Source: Sphaerimonospora sp050942215
GTDB lineage: Bacteria; Actinomycetota; Actinomycetes; Streptosporangiales; Streptosporangiaceae
NCBI RefSeq assembly: GCF_050942215.1
Contig: NZ_CP192056.1
Span: 4,960,001-5,024,000, forward strand
Direction: 5' to 3'
Length of the DNA: 64,000 nucleotides
The translations under genes and the position numbers were made by a program. The notes beneath the pieces were generated by a model, which ran no database searches, was not told the origin of the DNA, and saw nothing but the letters and a program-made list of their open reading frames with translations. The stretch's first letter is position 1; every line of letters starts with the position of its first letter. Shown piece by piece: positions 9,885-19,604 of this stretch.

Positions 9885-10472
9885 TCAGGCCGCGCAGGGT
9901 TCCGGAATGCGTACGACGCCCTCCTCCCGGGCGTAGTCCTCCAGCATGCCGCGCAGCTGACGCCTGCCGCGATGCAGCCGGGACATGACCGTGCCGATGG
10001 GGGTGCCCATGTGGGCCGCGATCTCCTTGTAGGCGAAGCCCTCCACATCCGCCAGGTAGACCGCCACCCGGAACTCCTCGGGCAGCGCGCGCAGGGCGTC
10101 CATCACAACGGTGTCGGGCAGCTGGTCGAGGGCCTCGACCTCGGCGGAGCGCAGGCCGGTCGACGTGTGGGACTCGGCCGCTGCGAGCTGCCAGTCCTCG
10201 ATCTCCTCGGCGGCCGAGAGCTTGGGCGACCGCTGCTTCTTGCGGTAGTCGTTGATGAAGTTGTTCGTCAGGATCCGATGCAGCCAGGCCTTGAGATTGG
10301 TGCCCTCACGGAACTGGTGATAGGACGTGTACGCCTTGGCCACGGTCTCCTGGACCAGGTCCTCCGCATCGGCGGGATTCCGGGTGAGCCGCATGGCCGA
10401 CGCGTAGAGCTGGCCGGTCACCGGCACGACCTCGCGTTCGAACCATGTCTGTCGCTGCTCGTCCGTCAACAT
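9885..10472 (-). CDS. ECF RNA polymerase sigma factor, SigR/SigH-like (ECF12 type)
   Basis: Sigma-70 family extracytoplasmic-function factor of 195 aa. Region 2 is visible as YASAMRLTRNPADAEDLVQET, LKAWLHRILTNNFINDYRKK, and region 4 as ALPEEFRVAVYLADVEGFAYKEIA followed by GTPIGTVMSRLHRGRRQLR. These match the SigR/SigH group that controls the thiol-oxidative stress response. Three ATG codons are stacked; the third (10472) has AGGGGGG six bases upstream. In Streptomyces and Mycobacterium the gene is followed by a zinc anti-sigma gene (rsrA/rshA). Here only 72 bp separate the stop from a convergent transporter gene, so no anti-sigma gene is present. Divergent from a cysteine-metabolism enzyme, which may be a target (inference). 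Confidence 0.9.
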   Translation of the reverse strand: MLTDEQRQTWFEREVVPVTGQLYASAMRLTRNPADAEDLVQETVAKAYTSYHQFREGTNLKAWLHRILTNNFINDYRKKQRSPKLSAAEEIEDWQLAAAESHTSTGLRSAEVEALDQLPDTVVMDALRALPEEFRVAVYLADVEGFAYKEIAAHMGTPIGTVMSRLHRGRRQLRGMLEDYAREEGVVRIPEPCAA

Positions 10473-10756
10473 CATCATCCCCCCTACAGAACTTCTCCCC
10501 CGCTACCCGTCCGGCAGGATCCCATGCGAGCATGTACGTCCATTACCTGGGTCATGCCGACGGCACTCCCCCACGAAATCATCGCGGACGAACCGTAAGC
10601 AGAGCGTTAATCGTGATCCCTGATGATTCGGAATGCCGACGGCATCGAAGCCCCGCGGCCAGGTCACGCAATAACCGGACAAGTCTCATTATCATAACAC
10701 CAACGACTCAATCCGGAGTAAAATGTGGCAGATGTCACGCCAGTAAAGTGACCGCC

Positions 10757-11827
10757 ATGGAATACGTGGACCGGCATGACCCAGCTACCCGTACCTGGGT
10801 GATCGAGGCCATCCAGGCCGTGGAGGCCGACGCCAACCGTAGTTGCGACACCCATCTGCATGTCTTCCCGCTCCCTGTGCACTGGGGGATCGACCTCTAC
10901 TTGAAGGACGAGTCGGTCCACCCCACCGGTTCGCTCAAGCACCGGCTCGCCCGGTCCCTCTTCCTGTACGGCCTGGCCAACGGCTGGATCGGTCCCCGGA
11001 CGACGATCATCGAGGCGTCCAGCGGCTCCACAGCGGTCAGCGAGGCCTACTTCGCCCGGCTGCTCGGCCTGCCGTTCATCGCGGTGATCCCGGCGACCAC
11101 GTCCCCGGAGAAGCGGGAGATCATCGAGTTCTACGGCGGTAAGTGCCACCTGGTGGCCGACCCCGGCGCGATCTACGCGGAGTCGCACCGCCTGGCCGCC
11201 GAGACCGGCGGGCACTACATGGACCAGTTCACCTACGCCGAGCGTGCCACCGACTGGCGGGGCAACAACAACATCGCCGAGAGCATCTTCGAGCAGATGA
11301 CCCTCGAACGGCATCCGGAGCCGGCGTGGATAGTGGTGAGCGCCGGCACCGGCGGCACCTCCGCGACGATCGGCCGCTACATCCGCTACCGCCGCCATCA
11401 GACCCGGATGTGCGTGGCCGACCCCGAGGGGTCGGCGTTCTATCCGTCCTGGGTCTCCGGCGGCGAACGGCCCGGGGACGGCTCCCGGATCGAGGGCATC
11501 GGACGCCCGCGGGTGGAGCCGTCGTTCCTGCCCACGGTCATCGACCGGATGACCCGGGTGCCCGACGCGCTGTCGATCGCCGCCATGCACTGGGTCAGGG
11601 AGGTCACCCGCCGCGACGTCGGCGGCTCGACCGGCACGAACATCGCGGCGGCCGTACAGATCATCAGGGAGATGCGGGAGAAGGGCGAGCACGGCAGCGT
11701 GGTGACGCTGATCTGCGACGGCGGCGAGCGCTACCGGGACACCTACGGCGATCCACGATGGCTCGCCGAGGCGGGGATCGACATCGGCCCGCACCTCGCC
11801 GTCCTCCGGGAGTTCCTCGCGTCCTGA
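10757..11827 (+). CDS. PLP-dependent cysteine synthase-fold enzyme (Cds1-like)
   Basis: Fold-type II PLP enzyme, 356 aa. ATG 10757 begins the conserved protein; the longer open frame upstream is not protein-like. The Schiff-base lysine is in PTGSLKHR, the substrate loop is SSGSTAVSEA, and the phosphate-binding Gly-rich loop is SAGTGGTSATIGRY. The sequence and length match the actinobacterial group that includes mycobacterial Cds1, a cysteine desulfhydrase releasing H2S, pyruvate and ammonia, rather than classic CysK (about 310 aa). Cystathionine synthase-like activity cannot be excluded. It is divergently placed next to a SigR-like sigma gene, consistent with a role in thiol balance, but no clear GGGAAT/GTT sigma-R promoter was found upstream. 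Confidence 0.85.
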   Translation: MEYVDRHDPATRTWVIEAIQAVEADANRSCDTHLHVFPLPVHWGIDLYLKDESVHPTGSLKHRLARSLFLYGLANGWIGPRTTIIEASSGSTAVSEAYFARLLGLPFIAVIPATTSPEKREIIEFYGGKCHLVADPGAIYAESHRLAAETGGHYMDQFTYAERATDWRGNNNIAESIFEQMTLERHPEPAWIVVSAGTGGTSATIGRYIRYRRHQTRMCVADPEGSAFYPSWVSGGERPGDGSRIEGIGRPRVEPSFLPTVIDRMTRVPDALSIAAMHWVREVTRRDVGGSTGTNIAAAVQIIREMREKGEHGSVVTLICDGGERYRDTYGDPRWLAEAGIDIGPHLAVLREFLAS

Positions 11828-11891
11828 GACTCACGTCCTGACAGATGAGGACCCGGCGAGCACGACACCATCGTCATCGTCATCGTCACCG

Positions 11892-14060
11892 TCACCGCGC
11901 GGTCGTCGTCCGCACCCCCTCCCCCTCATCGAGCGCCCGCCGCACGTCCACGTCGTCCGGAGCCAGTTCCAGCGCCCGGAGCAGGTCGTCCCTGGCCTCC
12001 TCCCGCCTGCCCAGGGCCCGCAGCGCGATCCCCCTGTTGAACAACGCGGTGAGCAGCGTGGCACACGGCTGCGTGGCCTCCTCGCCCAGCTCCACCGCGT
12101 GGGTCAGGTCGGCCACGGCCCCCTCGGGGTCTCCGCTCTCGAAGGCGAGGACGCCCCGGGTGACCCAGGCCGCCGTGAGCCCCGGATCGCGGTCCAACGC
12201 CGCGTCGAGCGCCATGCGCGCCTCTGCGTGCCTGCCCTCCGCCGCCTCGACCTGCCCCAGCACGCACAGCAGGTGGGTGTCGCCCGGATCCAGCGCCAGG
12301 CCTCGCTCCGCGTCGGCCCGTGCTTCGCCGTACCGCCCGGCGGCCGCCAGCAGGCCGGCCCGGTTGACGTAGGCGAGCGCGAACTCGGGATCGAGCTCCA
12401 GCGCGTGGTCCAGGTCGGCGAGCGCCCCCTCGTGGTCTCCGGCGGCGAACCGGATCTCCGCACGGTTGTAGTACGGCTCGGGGAAGGGCGGGCTCAGCCG
12501 CATCGCGGCCTCGTAGTCGGCGAGGGCCTCATCGTGCCTGCCCAGCCGGTACAGCAGGTTGCCGCGGTCAAGGTAGTAGTCGGGATATCGCGGATCGGCC
12601 TCGATCGCCGCCGTCAGGTCGGGCAGCGCCTCCGCCGGGCGGCCGAGCATCGCGGTCAGCTGGGCCCGGTTGGCCAGCAGGACCAGCCGGTGGATCGGAT
12701 GCTCGCCGGGCGCCAGATCGCGGTCGGCCAGCTCGATGGCCTCCTGGACGAGCCGGTACGCCTCGGTGAGCCGGCCGCGGCGGCTCTCCACCAGGGCCTT
12801 GCCGTTCAGATCGAAGCCCAGGTGGAACGCGCGCAGCCGCCGGTCGGGCAGCAGCGAGGTGAGCGCCACCGCCTCGTTGATCCAGGCCAGCGCCTCGCCG
12901 ATGTCCCGCCGATCGAGATCATGGTGACGTACCAGCAGCATCGCCGTGGCGTAGGCCGCAGTGGCCCGGTGCACGGGGTCGACGATCTCCCGGCGGGCCA
13001 GGTCCAGCAGCGCCCGAGCCGCCTCCTCCCGCTCGGTGGCCCCCAGCGCGGATGCCGTGCTGTGCAGGATCCGCCACCACGCCTCGGGGTCGGACTCGCG
13101 CTCGATGATCCGCAGTGCCCGCTCGCCCAGCTCGGCCGCCGCGTGGTGAAAGCCCTCGGCCAGGCATCGCTCCACCGCGAAGGCGAACGCGTCGATCAAC
13201 GCCCGAGGATCTCCCCCGTGTTCCGGATGACAGCGTTCCAGGTGACAGCGCTCCAGGTGGTAGGGGATCGCCCCAAGCCGGGGCGCCGTCCGCCCGGTCG
13301 CGGTGAGCGCGTCGGAACGTTCCCGGTGCCGGCGTGCCCGTTCCCGGGGGGACATCAGCTCGTACGGCTCCCGCACGGCGGGCGCTTCACAGGTGCCGTC
13401 CAGCTCAACGTAGTCCTCACCGGGCACGGCCGGCGGTCCGTCCTGTTCGGCGGGTCGCAGCGGCTCCGCGTAACGTTCCAGAGCGGCGGCCAGATCGGGC
13501 CCGGGCTCGGCCGCGCAGACCACGAGCGTGAGCAGGGCGGGGTCCAGGCGGCGCAGCAGGACGACGAGGAACTCCCAGTCGGTGTGGTCGGCCTCGTCGG
13601 CCTGCTCCACGACGAGCGCGCGCGGCCCGTCCGATCCTCGATCGCGCAGGTGGTCGCGGAGGAACTCGGCCAGCCCGTTGGCGATCCGCAGAGTGCGGCG
13701 CGGCGCGGGAACCAGGATGCGCTGCGGCCGGGGCAGGCCGTCGGCGATCGACCGCCGCCGCGCGGGGACCAGGTGGCGCAGATCGGGCGCGGCGGAGCGG
13801 ATCTCGATGTCATGCGCGGCCACCAGATCGGGCCGGCGCTCCAGGGCGCCGGGCACCAGCGCGTTCAGTACGGCGCCGGCCGCGGTGTACGGCCCGCACC
13901 TCCGCCGGTGGGCGTCGACCAGCAGGCGCTCCCCCGGCACGGCCTCCCCGGTCAGGCGTGGCCCTCTGATCCACAGATGGCGTACCAGCTCTGTCCCTCC
14001 CAGCTCCCGCGACCGGCCTCGTGTGGGGCTCCGACGAGTCCCCGACTCATGAGCCCTCAT
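11892..14060 (-). CDS. Tetratricopeptide-repeat protein with degenerate ATPase-like N-terminus
   Basis: Large cytosolic repeat protein, about 722 aa. The N-terminal third contains ALVVEQADEADHTDWEFLVVLLRR, reminiscent of the Walker-B region of LuxR/STAND ATPases, but no P-loop GxxxxGK is seen, so nucleotide binding is doubtful. From about residue 350 to the end there are roughly eight TPR units (for example YYNRAEIRFAAGDHEGALADL, AYVNRAGLLAAAGRYGEA, FNRGIALRALGRREEARDDL). Proteins of this kind are frequent in Streptomyces and relatives, without a defined role. The start at ATG 14060 has GGGGG close upstream and is tentative; an in-frame ATG at 14117 also exists. Preceded by a tiny peptide gene 85 bp upstream on the same strand. 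Confidence 0.8.
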   Translation of the reverse strand: MRAHESGTRRSPTRGRSRELGGTELVRHLWIRGPRLTGEAVPGERLLVDAHRRRCGPYTAAGAVLNALVPGALERRPDLVAAHDIEIRSAAPDLRHLVPARRRSIADGLPRPQRILVPAPRRTLRIANGLAEFLRDHLRDRGSDGPRALVVEQADEADHTDWEFLVVLLRRLDPALLTLVVCAAEPGPDLAAALERYAEPLRPAEQDGPPAVPGEDYVELDGTCEAPAVREPYELMSPRERARRHRERSDALTATGRTAPRLGAIPYHLERCHLERCHPEHGGDPRALIDAFAFAVERCLAEGFHHAAAELGERALRIIERESDPEAWWRILHSTASALGATEREEAARALLDLARREIVDPVHRATAAYATAMLLVRHHDLDRRDIGEALAWINEAVALTSLLPDRRLRAFHLGFDLNGKALVESRRGRLTEAYRLVQEAIELADRDLAPGEHPIHRLVLLANRAQLTAMLGRPAEALPDLTAAIEADPRYPDYYLDRGNLLYRLGRHDEALADYEAAMRLSPPFPEPYYNRAEIRFAAGDHEGALADLDHALELDPEFALAYVNRAGLLAAAGRYGEARADAERGLALDPGDTHLLCVLGQVEAAEGRHAEARMALDAALDRDPGLTAAWVTRGVLAFESGDPEGAVADLTHAVELGEEATQPCATLLTALFNRGIALRALGRREEARDDLLRALELAPDDVDVRRALDEGEGVRTTTAR

Positions 14061-14145
14061 GACCCCCGAACAGGAGCCCCGAATGAGTACGAAGCCGGTG
14101 GCCCGGGCCGGGTCCACTCCTGCCGGGCGCCGGCTTCGTCGCGGG

Positions 14146-14220
14146 TCAGCTGCAATGTCGCGGGCTCGCCGCGGCTGAGAGCTTGACCGTTCCAGGCCTG
14201 TGGACGATGACCTTCTTCAT
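14146..14220 (-). CDS. Candidate 24-aa peptide gene upstream of the TPR gene
   Basis: A very short frame with a convincing GAGAGG ribosome site five bases before ATG 14220. The peptide starts MKKVIVHRPGTVKL and ends PRHCS, then TGA. It is basic at the N-terminus with Ala/Ser-rich centre and a Cys two residues from the end. It is in the same orientation as the TPR gene 85 bp downstream. Whether it is a real signalling or modified (RiPP-like) peptide, a leader peptide or chance cannot be decided from one sequence. Confidence 0.4.
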   Translation of the reverse strand: MKKVIVHRPGTVKLSAAASPRHCS

Positions 14221-14325
14221 GCTGACCTCTCCCGATCATTTGACAAACGAGAGAAATCCCAACACGAACTCGATCTAGTAACAAGCCCTGACACACAAAT
14301 GTCCGGATTTGGACAGTTTCGACGG

Positions 14326-15516
14326 TCAGTCTCCCAGGATGGCGTCGACGAACACCTCCGGATCGAAGGGAGCCAGGTCGTCGGGGCCCTCGCCCAGGCC
14401 GACCAGCTTGACCGGGACACCGAGCTCACGCTGCACCGAGATGACGATGCCGCCCTTGGCCGTGCCGTCCAGCTTGGTCAGGGCGATTCCGGTCACGTTG
14501 ACCACCTCGGCGAACACCTGGGCCTGGCGCATGCCGTTCTGCCCGGTGGTCGCGTCGAGGACCAGCAGCACCTCGTCGACCGTGGCCTTCTTCTCGATGA
14601 CCCGCTTGACCTTGCCCAGCTCGTCCATCAGCCCGGTCTTCGTGTGCAGGCGACCGGCCGTGTCGATGATGACGGTGTCCACCTTGTCCTCGATGCCCTT
14701 GGCCACCGCGTCGAACGCCACGGACGCCGGGTCGCCGCCCTCGGGTCCGCGCACGGTCGCGGCGCCGACCCGGTCGCCCCACGTCTGGAGCTGGTCGGTC
14801 GCGGCAGCGCGGAACGTGTCGGCGGCGCCGAGCACGACCTTCTTGCCGTCGCCGACCAGCACCCGGGCCAGCTTGCCCGACGTGGTGGTCTTGCCGGTGC
14901 CGTTGACGCCCACCACCAGGACGACGGCCGGGCGCTCGCCGTGAGCCTCCGTACGCAGGGCCCGGTCGAGATCCGGCGAGACCTGGGTGAGCAGCTCCTC
15001 CCTGAGCAGCTTGCGCACCTCGTCAGGGCTGCGCGTGCCGAGCACCTTGACCTTCGTACGCAGGTCCTCCACCATCGCGCGGGTGGTGGACACGCCGATG
15101 TCGGCGGTGATCAGCGTCTCCTCGATCTCGTCCCACACATCGTCGTCGAGGCGGTCCCGGGACAGCAGTTCGAGCAGACTGCGGCCGAGCACGGTCTGGG
15201 ATCGGGCCAACCGGCTGCGCAGCCGTACCATCCGGCCGGCGGACGGCAGCGGGATCTCGATCTCCGGAGCCTTGAGCAGCTCCTCGACCGGAGCGACCGG
15301 GGCGACCGGCGGAGGAGGCAGCGTCGTCGTCGCGCCGCCCTCCGCTTCGTCCAGGCCCGGCTTCGCCGGCTCCTCGAGCGTGGGCGCGGGCGGCTCCGGC
15401 GGCGCCTCCACGGGCGGGAGTCCCTTGCCCTTGGGCCGGAACAGCAGGAACACGCTCCCCACCGCCAGGACGGCGATGGAGATCACCATCACGATTATGC
15501 CTACGTAAGCGTCCAC
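14326..15516 (-). CDS. ftsY: Signal recognition particle receptor FtsY
   Basis: SRP receptor GTPase that docks ribosome-SRP complexes at the membrane for co-translational insertion. 396 aa. One N-terminal transmembrane segment (VGIIVMVISIAVLAVGSVFLL) followed by a Pro/Glu-rich acidic linker typical of actinobacterial FtsY, then the N domain (RSRLARSQTVLGRSLLEL) and G domain: GVNGTGKTTT (P-loop), DTFRAAATDQL, DTAGRLHTK, TKLDGTAKGG. Length and all motifs are normal. GTG start at 15516. Follows smc by 98 bp, the usual actinobacterial arrangement; ffh is not adjacent, the next gene being a TPR-linked peptide. Confidence 0.97.
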   Translation of the reverse strand: MDAYVGIIVMVISIAVLAVGSVFLLFRPKGKGLPPVEAPPEPPAPTLEEPAKPGLDEAEGGATTTLPPPPVAPVAPVEELLKAPEIEIPLPSAGRMVRLRSRLARSQTVLGRSLLELLSRDRLDDDVWDEIEETLITADIGVSTTRAMVEDLRTKVKVLGTRSPDEVRKLLREELLTQVSPDLDRALRTEAHGERPAVVLVVGVNGTGKTTTSGKLARVLVGDGKKVVLGAADTFRAAATDQLQTWGDRVGAATVRGPEGGDPASVAFDAVAKGIEDKVDTVIIDTAGRLHTKTGLMDELGKVKRVIEKKATVDEVLLVLDATTGQNGMRQAQVFAEVVNVTGIALTKLDGTAKGGIVISVQRELGVPVKLVGLGEGPDDLAPFDPEVFVDAILGD

Positions 15517-15614
15517 ACCATGCAGTTTCCCAGACGAGCCGCCATGCTCTCGTCATCGCACCCAGCGTGCCTCGCCGCGTCCGCACCGATGCGCCGTCGC
15601 GCGGCGGGAGCCGA

Positions 15615-18600
15615 TCAGTCTCGCAGTCGCTGGCTCACGACCTGGGTGACGCCGTCGCCCCGCATCGACACTCCGTACAACGCGTCGGCGATCTCCATCG
15701 TGCGCTTCTGGTGGGTGATCACGATGAGCTGGGAGCTCTGCCGCAGTTCCTCGAAAAGGGTCAGCAGCCGCTGGGTGTTGGTGTCGTCCAGGGCCGCCTC
15801 GACCTCGTCCATCACGTAGAACGGCGACGGACGCGCCTTGAAGATGGAGACGAGGAAGGCCACCGCCGTCAGCGACCGCTCTCCACCGGACAGCAGGGAC
15901 AGCCGCTTGACCTTCTTACCGGGGGGCCGGGCCTCCACCTCCACCCCCGTGGTGAGCATGTCGCCCGGGTCGGTCAGCATCAGCCGCCCCTCGCCGCCGG
16001 GGAACACCCGCTGGAAGATCTGCGCGAACTCCCGCGCCACGTCCTCGTAGGCCGCGGCGAACACCTGCTCGACCCGCTCGTCGACCTCCTTCACGACGAG
16101 CAGGAGATCTTTGCGGGTCTTCTTGAGGTCCTCCAGCTGGGAGGTGAGGAACGCGTGCCGCTCCTCCAGCGCGGCGAACTCCTCCAGCGCGAGCGGGTTG
16201 ACCTTGCCGAGCTGGGCCATCTGCCGCTCGGCCGTCCTGGCCCGCTTCTCCTGCTCCGCACGGACGTACGGCACCGGCGGCTCGCCCGGCACCGGGACCT
16301 CCGGTCCGTATTCGGCGAGCAGCGGTTCGACCTCGAGGCCGAACTCCTCCATCGCCCGCTGCTCCATCTGCTCGAGCCGCAGCCGCCGCTCCGTCCTGGC
16401 CATCTCGCTACCGTGCACCCGGTTGACCAGGGAGTCCAGCTCGGCGCCGAGCTCGCGCACGCGCAGCCGCACCGCCTTGAGCTCGGCGTCGATCTCCCCG
16501 CGCGCCCGCTCCGCCTCGTCGCGCTCCCCGGCCGCCGCGGCCAGGGAGTCCTCCAGGGCCAGCAGCGCGATCCGTGCGCCCTCGGCCACCGCGGCGGCGG
16601 TCCTGGCCTGCACCCGGCGGCGCGCCCGCTCGGCCGCCGCGTTGGCACGCTCCTCGCGCTCCCTCCGGGCGGCGCGCAGCAGCCCCTCAGCGCGGCCGGC
16701 GATGCCCCTGGCCCGTTCCTCGGCGGTGCGTACGGTGAGCCTGGCCTCCATCTCGGTTTGCCGGGCGACCCCGCAGGCCGCGGCCAGCTCGTCCCTGGCG
16801 TCGGTGGTCGGCTCGACCTCAAGCTCGGCCGCGTACTCGTCCTCGGCGAGCCGCTCCTCCAGCTCCACGACGCCCGCCCGAGCGGCCTCCCCCGCCTCCT
16901 CTGCGTCCTGTACGGCCCTGGCCAGCCGGGCGGCCTCGTCCCGCGCGGCCTTGACAGCGGCCTCCAGCCGGGCGAGATGCTTGGCCGCGTCCGCAGCCTT
17001 CCTGTCCGCATCCCGCTGCCTTCCGCGCAGGCCGTCGAGCACGGCCTGGGCGGCGTTCAGCCCGCTCTGGGCGCTGTTGACGCCGTTCTGGGCGGCGCTC
17101 ATGCCGCTGCTCGCCTCGGCGACCCCGGCCTGTGCCGCCTCGACCGCCAGCCGGCACTCCTCCTCGGCCGCCGCCGCCTCGGCCAGCGCCTCCGCATGCC
17201 CATCGGCGGCCGCCCGCGCCGCGGCCAGCTCGGCCGCCGCCTCGTCAAGCGCGCGGCGCATCTGCAGCGCCGAGGTCTCACCGGCCGAGCCGCCGTGTGC
17301 CGCATGGGCGCCGAGCACGTCACCGGCCCGGGTGACCGCCCGCAGATCCGGCCTCAGATCCACGACCTTGCGCGCGGTGAGCAGGTCGGGGACGACGACC
17401 ACGTCCGCCAGGAGGGCCTCGATCGACGGGCGGAGTCCCTCGGGCGCGCTCACCAGGTCGGCCGCCCAGTCGGCGCCCGCGACCGGTGCCTCCGCCGCCC
17501 GCCGCGCGCCTCCCTCCACATCGGCCGCGATGAGGAGGGCCGAGCGACCGCCGCCGCCGTCGCGGAGATGCTCGACCGCGGTCACCGCGGCCGTCAGCGA
17601 GGCCACCGCCACGCCGTCGACGGCGAGCACCGCGGCGAGTGCCGTCTCCGCCCCGGGCTCGACCGTCAGCAGGGCCGCGATCGGGCCGAGCACTCCGGGC
17701 AGACCGGCGCCCAGCAGTGTGGCCGGTCCGTCGGCCCCGCCGGCGAGGCTCATCTCCAGCGCCTCGCACCGCGCCTGCAGGGCGGCCACCGTACGCTGCG
17801 ACGCCTGGTCGGCCACGCGTGCCGTGGCGACGGCCTCGCCCGCGGCGGCCAGCGCATCGCGGGGCGCGGCCAGCGCCGCGCGCGCCCCGTCCACCACCGC
17901 CTCCGCCTGCGCGGCCACGGCCCTGGCCTCCTCGACGGCGGCGCGGGCGAGGTCGACGTCCTTTTCTGCCGCGGCCAGCTCGGCGGCCAGCTCGGGATCG
18001 GCGGCCGGTTCGCTCAGCTCCTGCGCGTCGTGCTCCGCCTGCGCGCGCTCGGCGCGCTGCCGGGCCTCGTCGAGGGCCTTGGCGAGCCGCCCGACCTCCT
18101 CGGCAGCGGCACGGGCGCGGCTGCGGGCCGACTCGACCTGGCCCCGGAGCCGGGCGAGGGCCTCGCGCCGGTCGGCAGCGGCCCGCGCCGCCATGGCCAG
18201 CCGCCGCTCCTCGGCGGCCAGCGCGTCCTCCGCCTCTGCCCGGATCTCCACGGCGGCCGTCAGCCGCTCGCGCGCCTCCTCCAGCTCCTCCGACAGCGCC
18301 CGCTCCTGCTCGCGGACCTCGGCCGCCTCCCGCTCCAGGTCCTCGGGGTCGCGTCCCCGGCGCTCGATCGAGGCCGCGTCCGCCGCGTGCCGCTGCCGCT
18401 CTGCGGCGAGGCTCTCCACGCCGCGCAGCCGCTCCCGCAGGGCCGACAGCCGATAGAACGTCTCCTGCGCCGCCTTCAGCCGCGGCTGGGCCTCGTTCTC
18501 CGCGGCCTCCAGCTCGGCCTCCCGCCGCTGCGCCTCGGCCAGCTCGGTCTCGACGCGGGAGCGCCTGGCCTGTACGGCCGCCTCGTCGGCCTCCTCCCGC

Positions 18601-19325
18601 CGCAGCGTGTCGCGCAGGGTCACCACGTCGTCGGCGAGCAGGCGCAGGCGTGCGTCCCGCAGGTCGGCCTGGATCACCGCGGCCTTCCTGGCGATCTCCG
18701 CCTGGCGGCCCAGCGGCTTGAGCTGACGGCGCAGCTCGGCGACGAGGTCCTGGACGCGCGTCAGGTTCGCCTGCATCGCGTCGAGCTTGCGAAGCGCCTT
18801 CTCCTTGCGTTTGCGGTGCTTGAGTACGCCCGCCGCCTCCTCGATGAACGCCCTGCGATCCTCCGGACCGGCGTGCAGCACCTGGTCGAGCTGGCCCTGG
18901 CCGACGATGACGTGCATCTCGCGGCCGATGCCGGAGTCCGACAGCAGTTCCTGGATGTCGAGCAGACGGCAGGTGTCGCCGTTGATGGCGTACTCGCTCT
19001 GGCCCGACCGGAACATCAGCCGGCTGATCGTCACCTCGGTGTAGTCGATGGGGAGCGCGCCGTCGGTGTTGTCGATGGTCAGCGTGACCTCGGCCCGGCC
19101 GAGCGGCGGCCGGCTCGAGGTGCCGGCGAAGATGACGTCCTCCATCTTGCCGCCGCGCAGCGATTTGGCGCTGTGCTCGCCCATCACCCAGGCGAGGGCG
19201 TCGACGACGTTGGACTTGCCGGAGCCGTTGGGGCCGACCACACAGGTGATGCCGGGCTCGAACCGAAGGGTGGTCGCGGAGGCGAAGGATTTGAAGCCGC
19301 GCAGCGTCAGGGTCTTCAGATACAA
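15615..19325 (-). CDS. smc: Chromosome segregation ATPase SMC
   Basis: Structural maintenance of chromosomes protein, the core of the bacterial condensin that works with ScpA/ScpB in chromosome compaction. 1236 aa. TTG start at 19325 chosen because GGAGGGGG lies upstream at suitable distance and homologs begin with (M)YLKTLTLRGFKSFA; an in-frame GTG at 19346 would overlap that ribosome site. Walker A GPNGSGKS at 31-38, RRAFIEEAAGVLKHRKRK after the head, long coiled coils of Ala/Glu/Arg, a hinge around 500-650 (GVLGPIAALLTVEPGAE), and C-terminal signature LSGGERSLTAVA plus Walker B FYVMDEVEAALDD. The very long frame on the opposite strand is a codon-usage shadow. Confidence 0.97.
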   Translation of the reverse strand: MYLKTLTLRGFKSFASATTLRFEPGITCVVGPNGSGKSNVVDALAWVMGEHSAKSLRGGKMEDVIFAGTSSRPPLGRAEVTLTIDNTDGALPIDYTEVTISRLMFRSGQSEYAINGDTCRLLDIQELLSDSGIGREMHVIVGQGQLDQVLHAGPEDRRAFIEEAAGVLKHRKRKEKALRKLDAMQANLTRVQDLVAELRRQLKPLGRQAEIARKAAVIQADLRDARLRLLADDVVTLRDTLRREEADEAAVQARRSRVETELAEAQRREAELEAAENEAQPRLKAAQETFYRLSALRERLRGVESLAAERQRHAADAASIERRGRDPEDLEREAAEVREQERALSEELEEARERLTAAVEIRAEAEDALAAEERRLAMAARAAADRREALARLRGQVESARSRARAAAEEVGRLAKALDEARQRAERAQAEHDAQELSEPAADPELAAELAAAEKDVDLARAAVEEARAVAAQAEAVVDGARAALAAPRDALAAAGEAVATARVADQASQRTVAALQARCEALEMSLAGGADGPATLLGAGLPGVLGPIAALLTVEPGAETALAAVLAVDGVAVASLTAAVTAVEHLRDGGGGRSALLIAADVEGGARRAAEAPVAGADWAADLVSAPEGLRPSIEALLADVVVVPDLLTARKVVDLRPDLRAVTRAGDVLGAHAAHGGSAGETSALQMRRALDEAAAELAAARAAADGHAEALAEAAAAEEECRLAVEAAQAGVAEASSGMSAAQNGVNSAQSGLNAAQAVLDGLRGRQRDADRKAADAAKHLARLEAAVKAARDEAARLARAVQDAEEAGEAARAGVVELEERLAEDEYAAELEVEPTTDARDELAAACGVARQTEMEARLTVRTAEERARGIAGRAEGLLRAARREREERANAAAERARRRVQARTAAAVAEGARIALLALEDSLAAAAGERDEAERARGEIDAELKAVRLRVRELGAELDSLVNRVHGSEMARTERRLRLEQMEQRAMEEFGLEVEPLLAEYGPEVPVPGEPPVPYVRAEQEKRARTAERQMAQLGKVNPLALEEFAALEERHAFLTSQLEDLKKTRKDLLLVVKEVDERVEQVFAAAYEDVAREFAQIFQRVFPGGEGRLMLTDPGDMLTTGVEVEARPPGKKVKRLSLLSGGERSLTAVAFLVSIFKARPSPFYVMDEVEAALDDTNTQRLLTLFEELRQSSQLIVITHQKRTMEIADALYGVSMRGDGVTQVVSQRLRD

Positions 19326-19548
19326 CCTGTGCCGCCCCCTCCCCACGCCACGGCGTTCTGGGGAAGACTACCGCCCCCTCCGCCGCCGAACATGGCATAT
19401 GGCCTGGCGAGCCGGGCCCTCGTCCGGTCTCACGCGAACGGCCCGAACGGGAAATCGCGGCCATCCGGCGGGGCCCCGGAAGTCACACGGGCGGTTCCGT
19501 GCGGAAAAAGTATGGCGAAAGGGCGAAAGCGGAGACCGGAAATGGCAA

Positions 19549-19571
19549 GGGACGCCTTTGCGGGGCGTCCC
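19549..19571 (-). terminator. Hairpin between small coiled-coil gene and smc
   Basis: Perfect 8 bp arms GGGACGCC / GGCGTCCC around a 7 nt loop, 34 bp downstream of the small coiled-coil gene on the minus strand. No long T run follows, as is common for actinobacterial terminators. Confidence 0.55.
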
Positions 19572-19604
19572 TACAATCCGTGTTTTCCAATCCCTCGCCG
19601 GTTC

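Noticed and set aside
10479..10756. Sigma-R-type promoter between the sigma gene and the Cds1-like gene
   Set aside because: GGGAT and GGAAT boxes are present but no GTT at the required 18-19 bp spacing.
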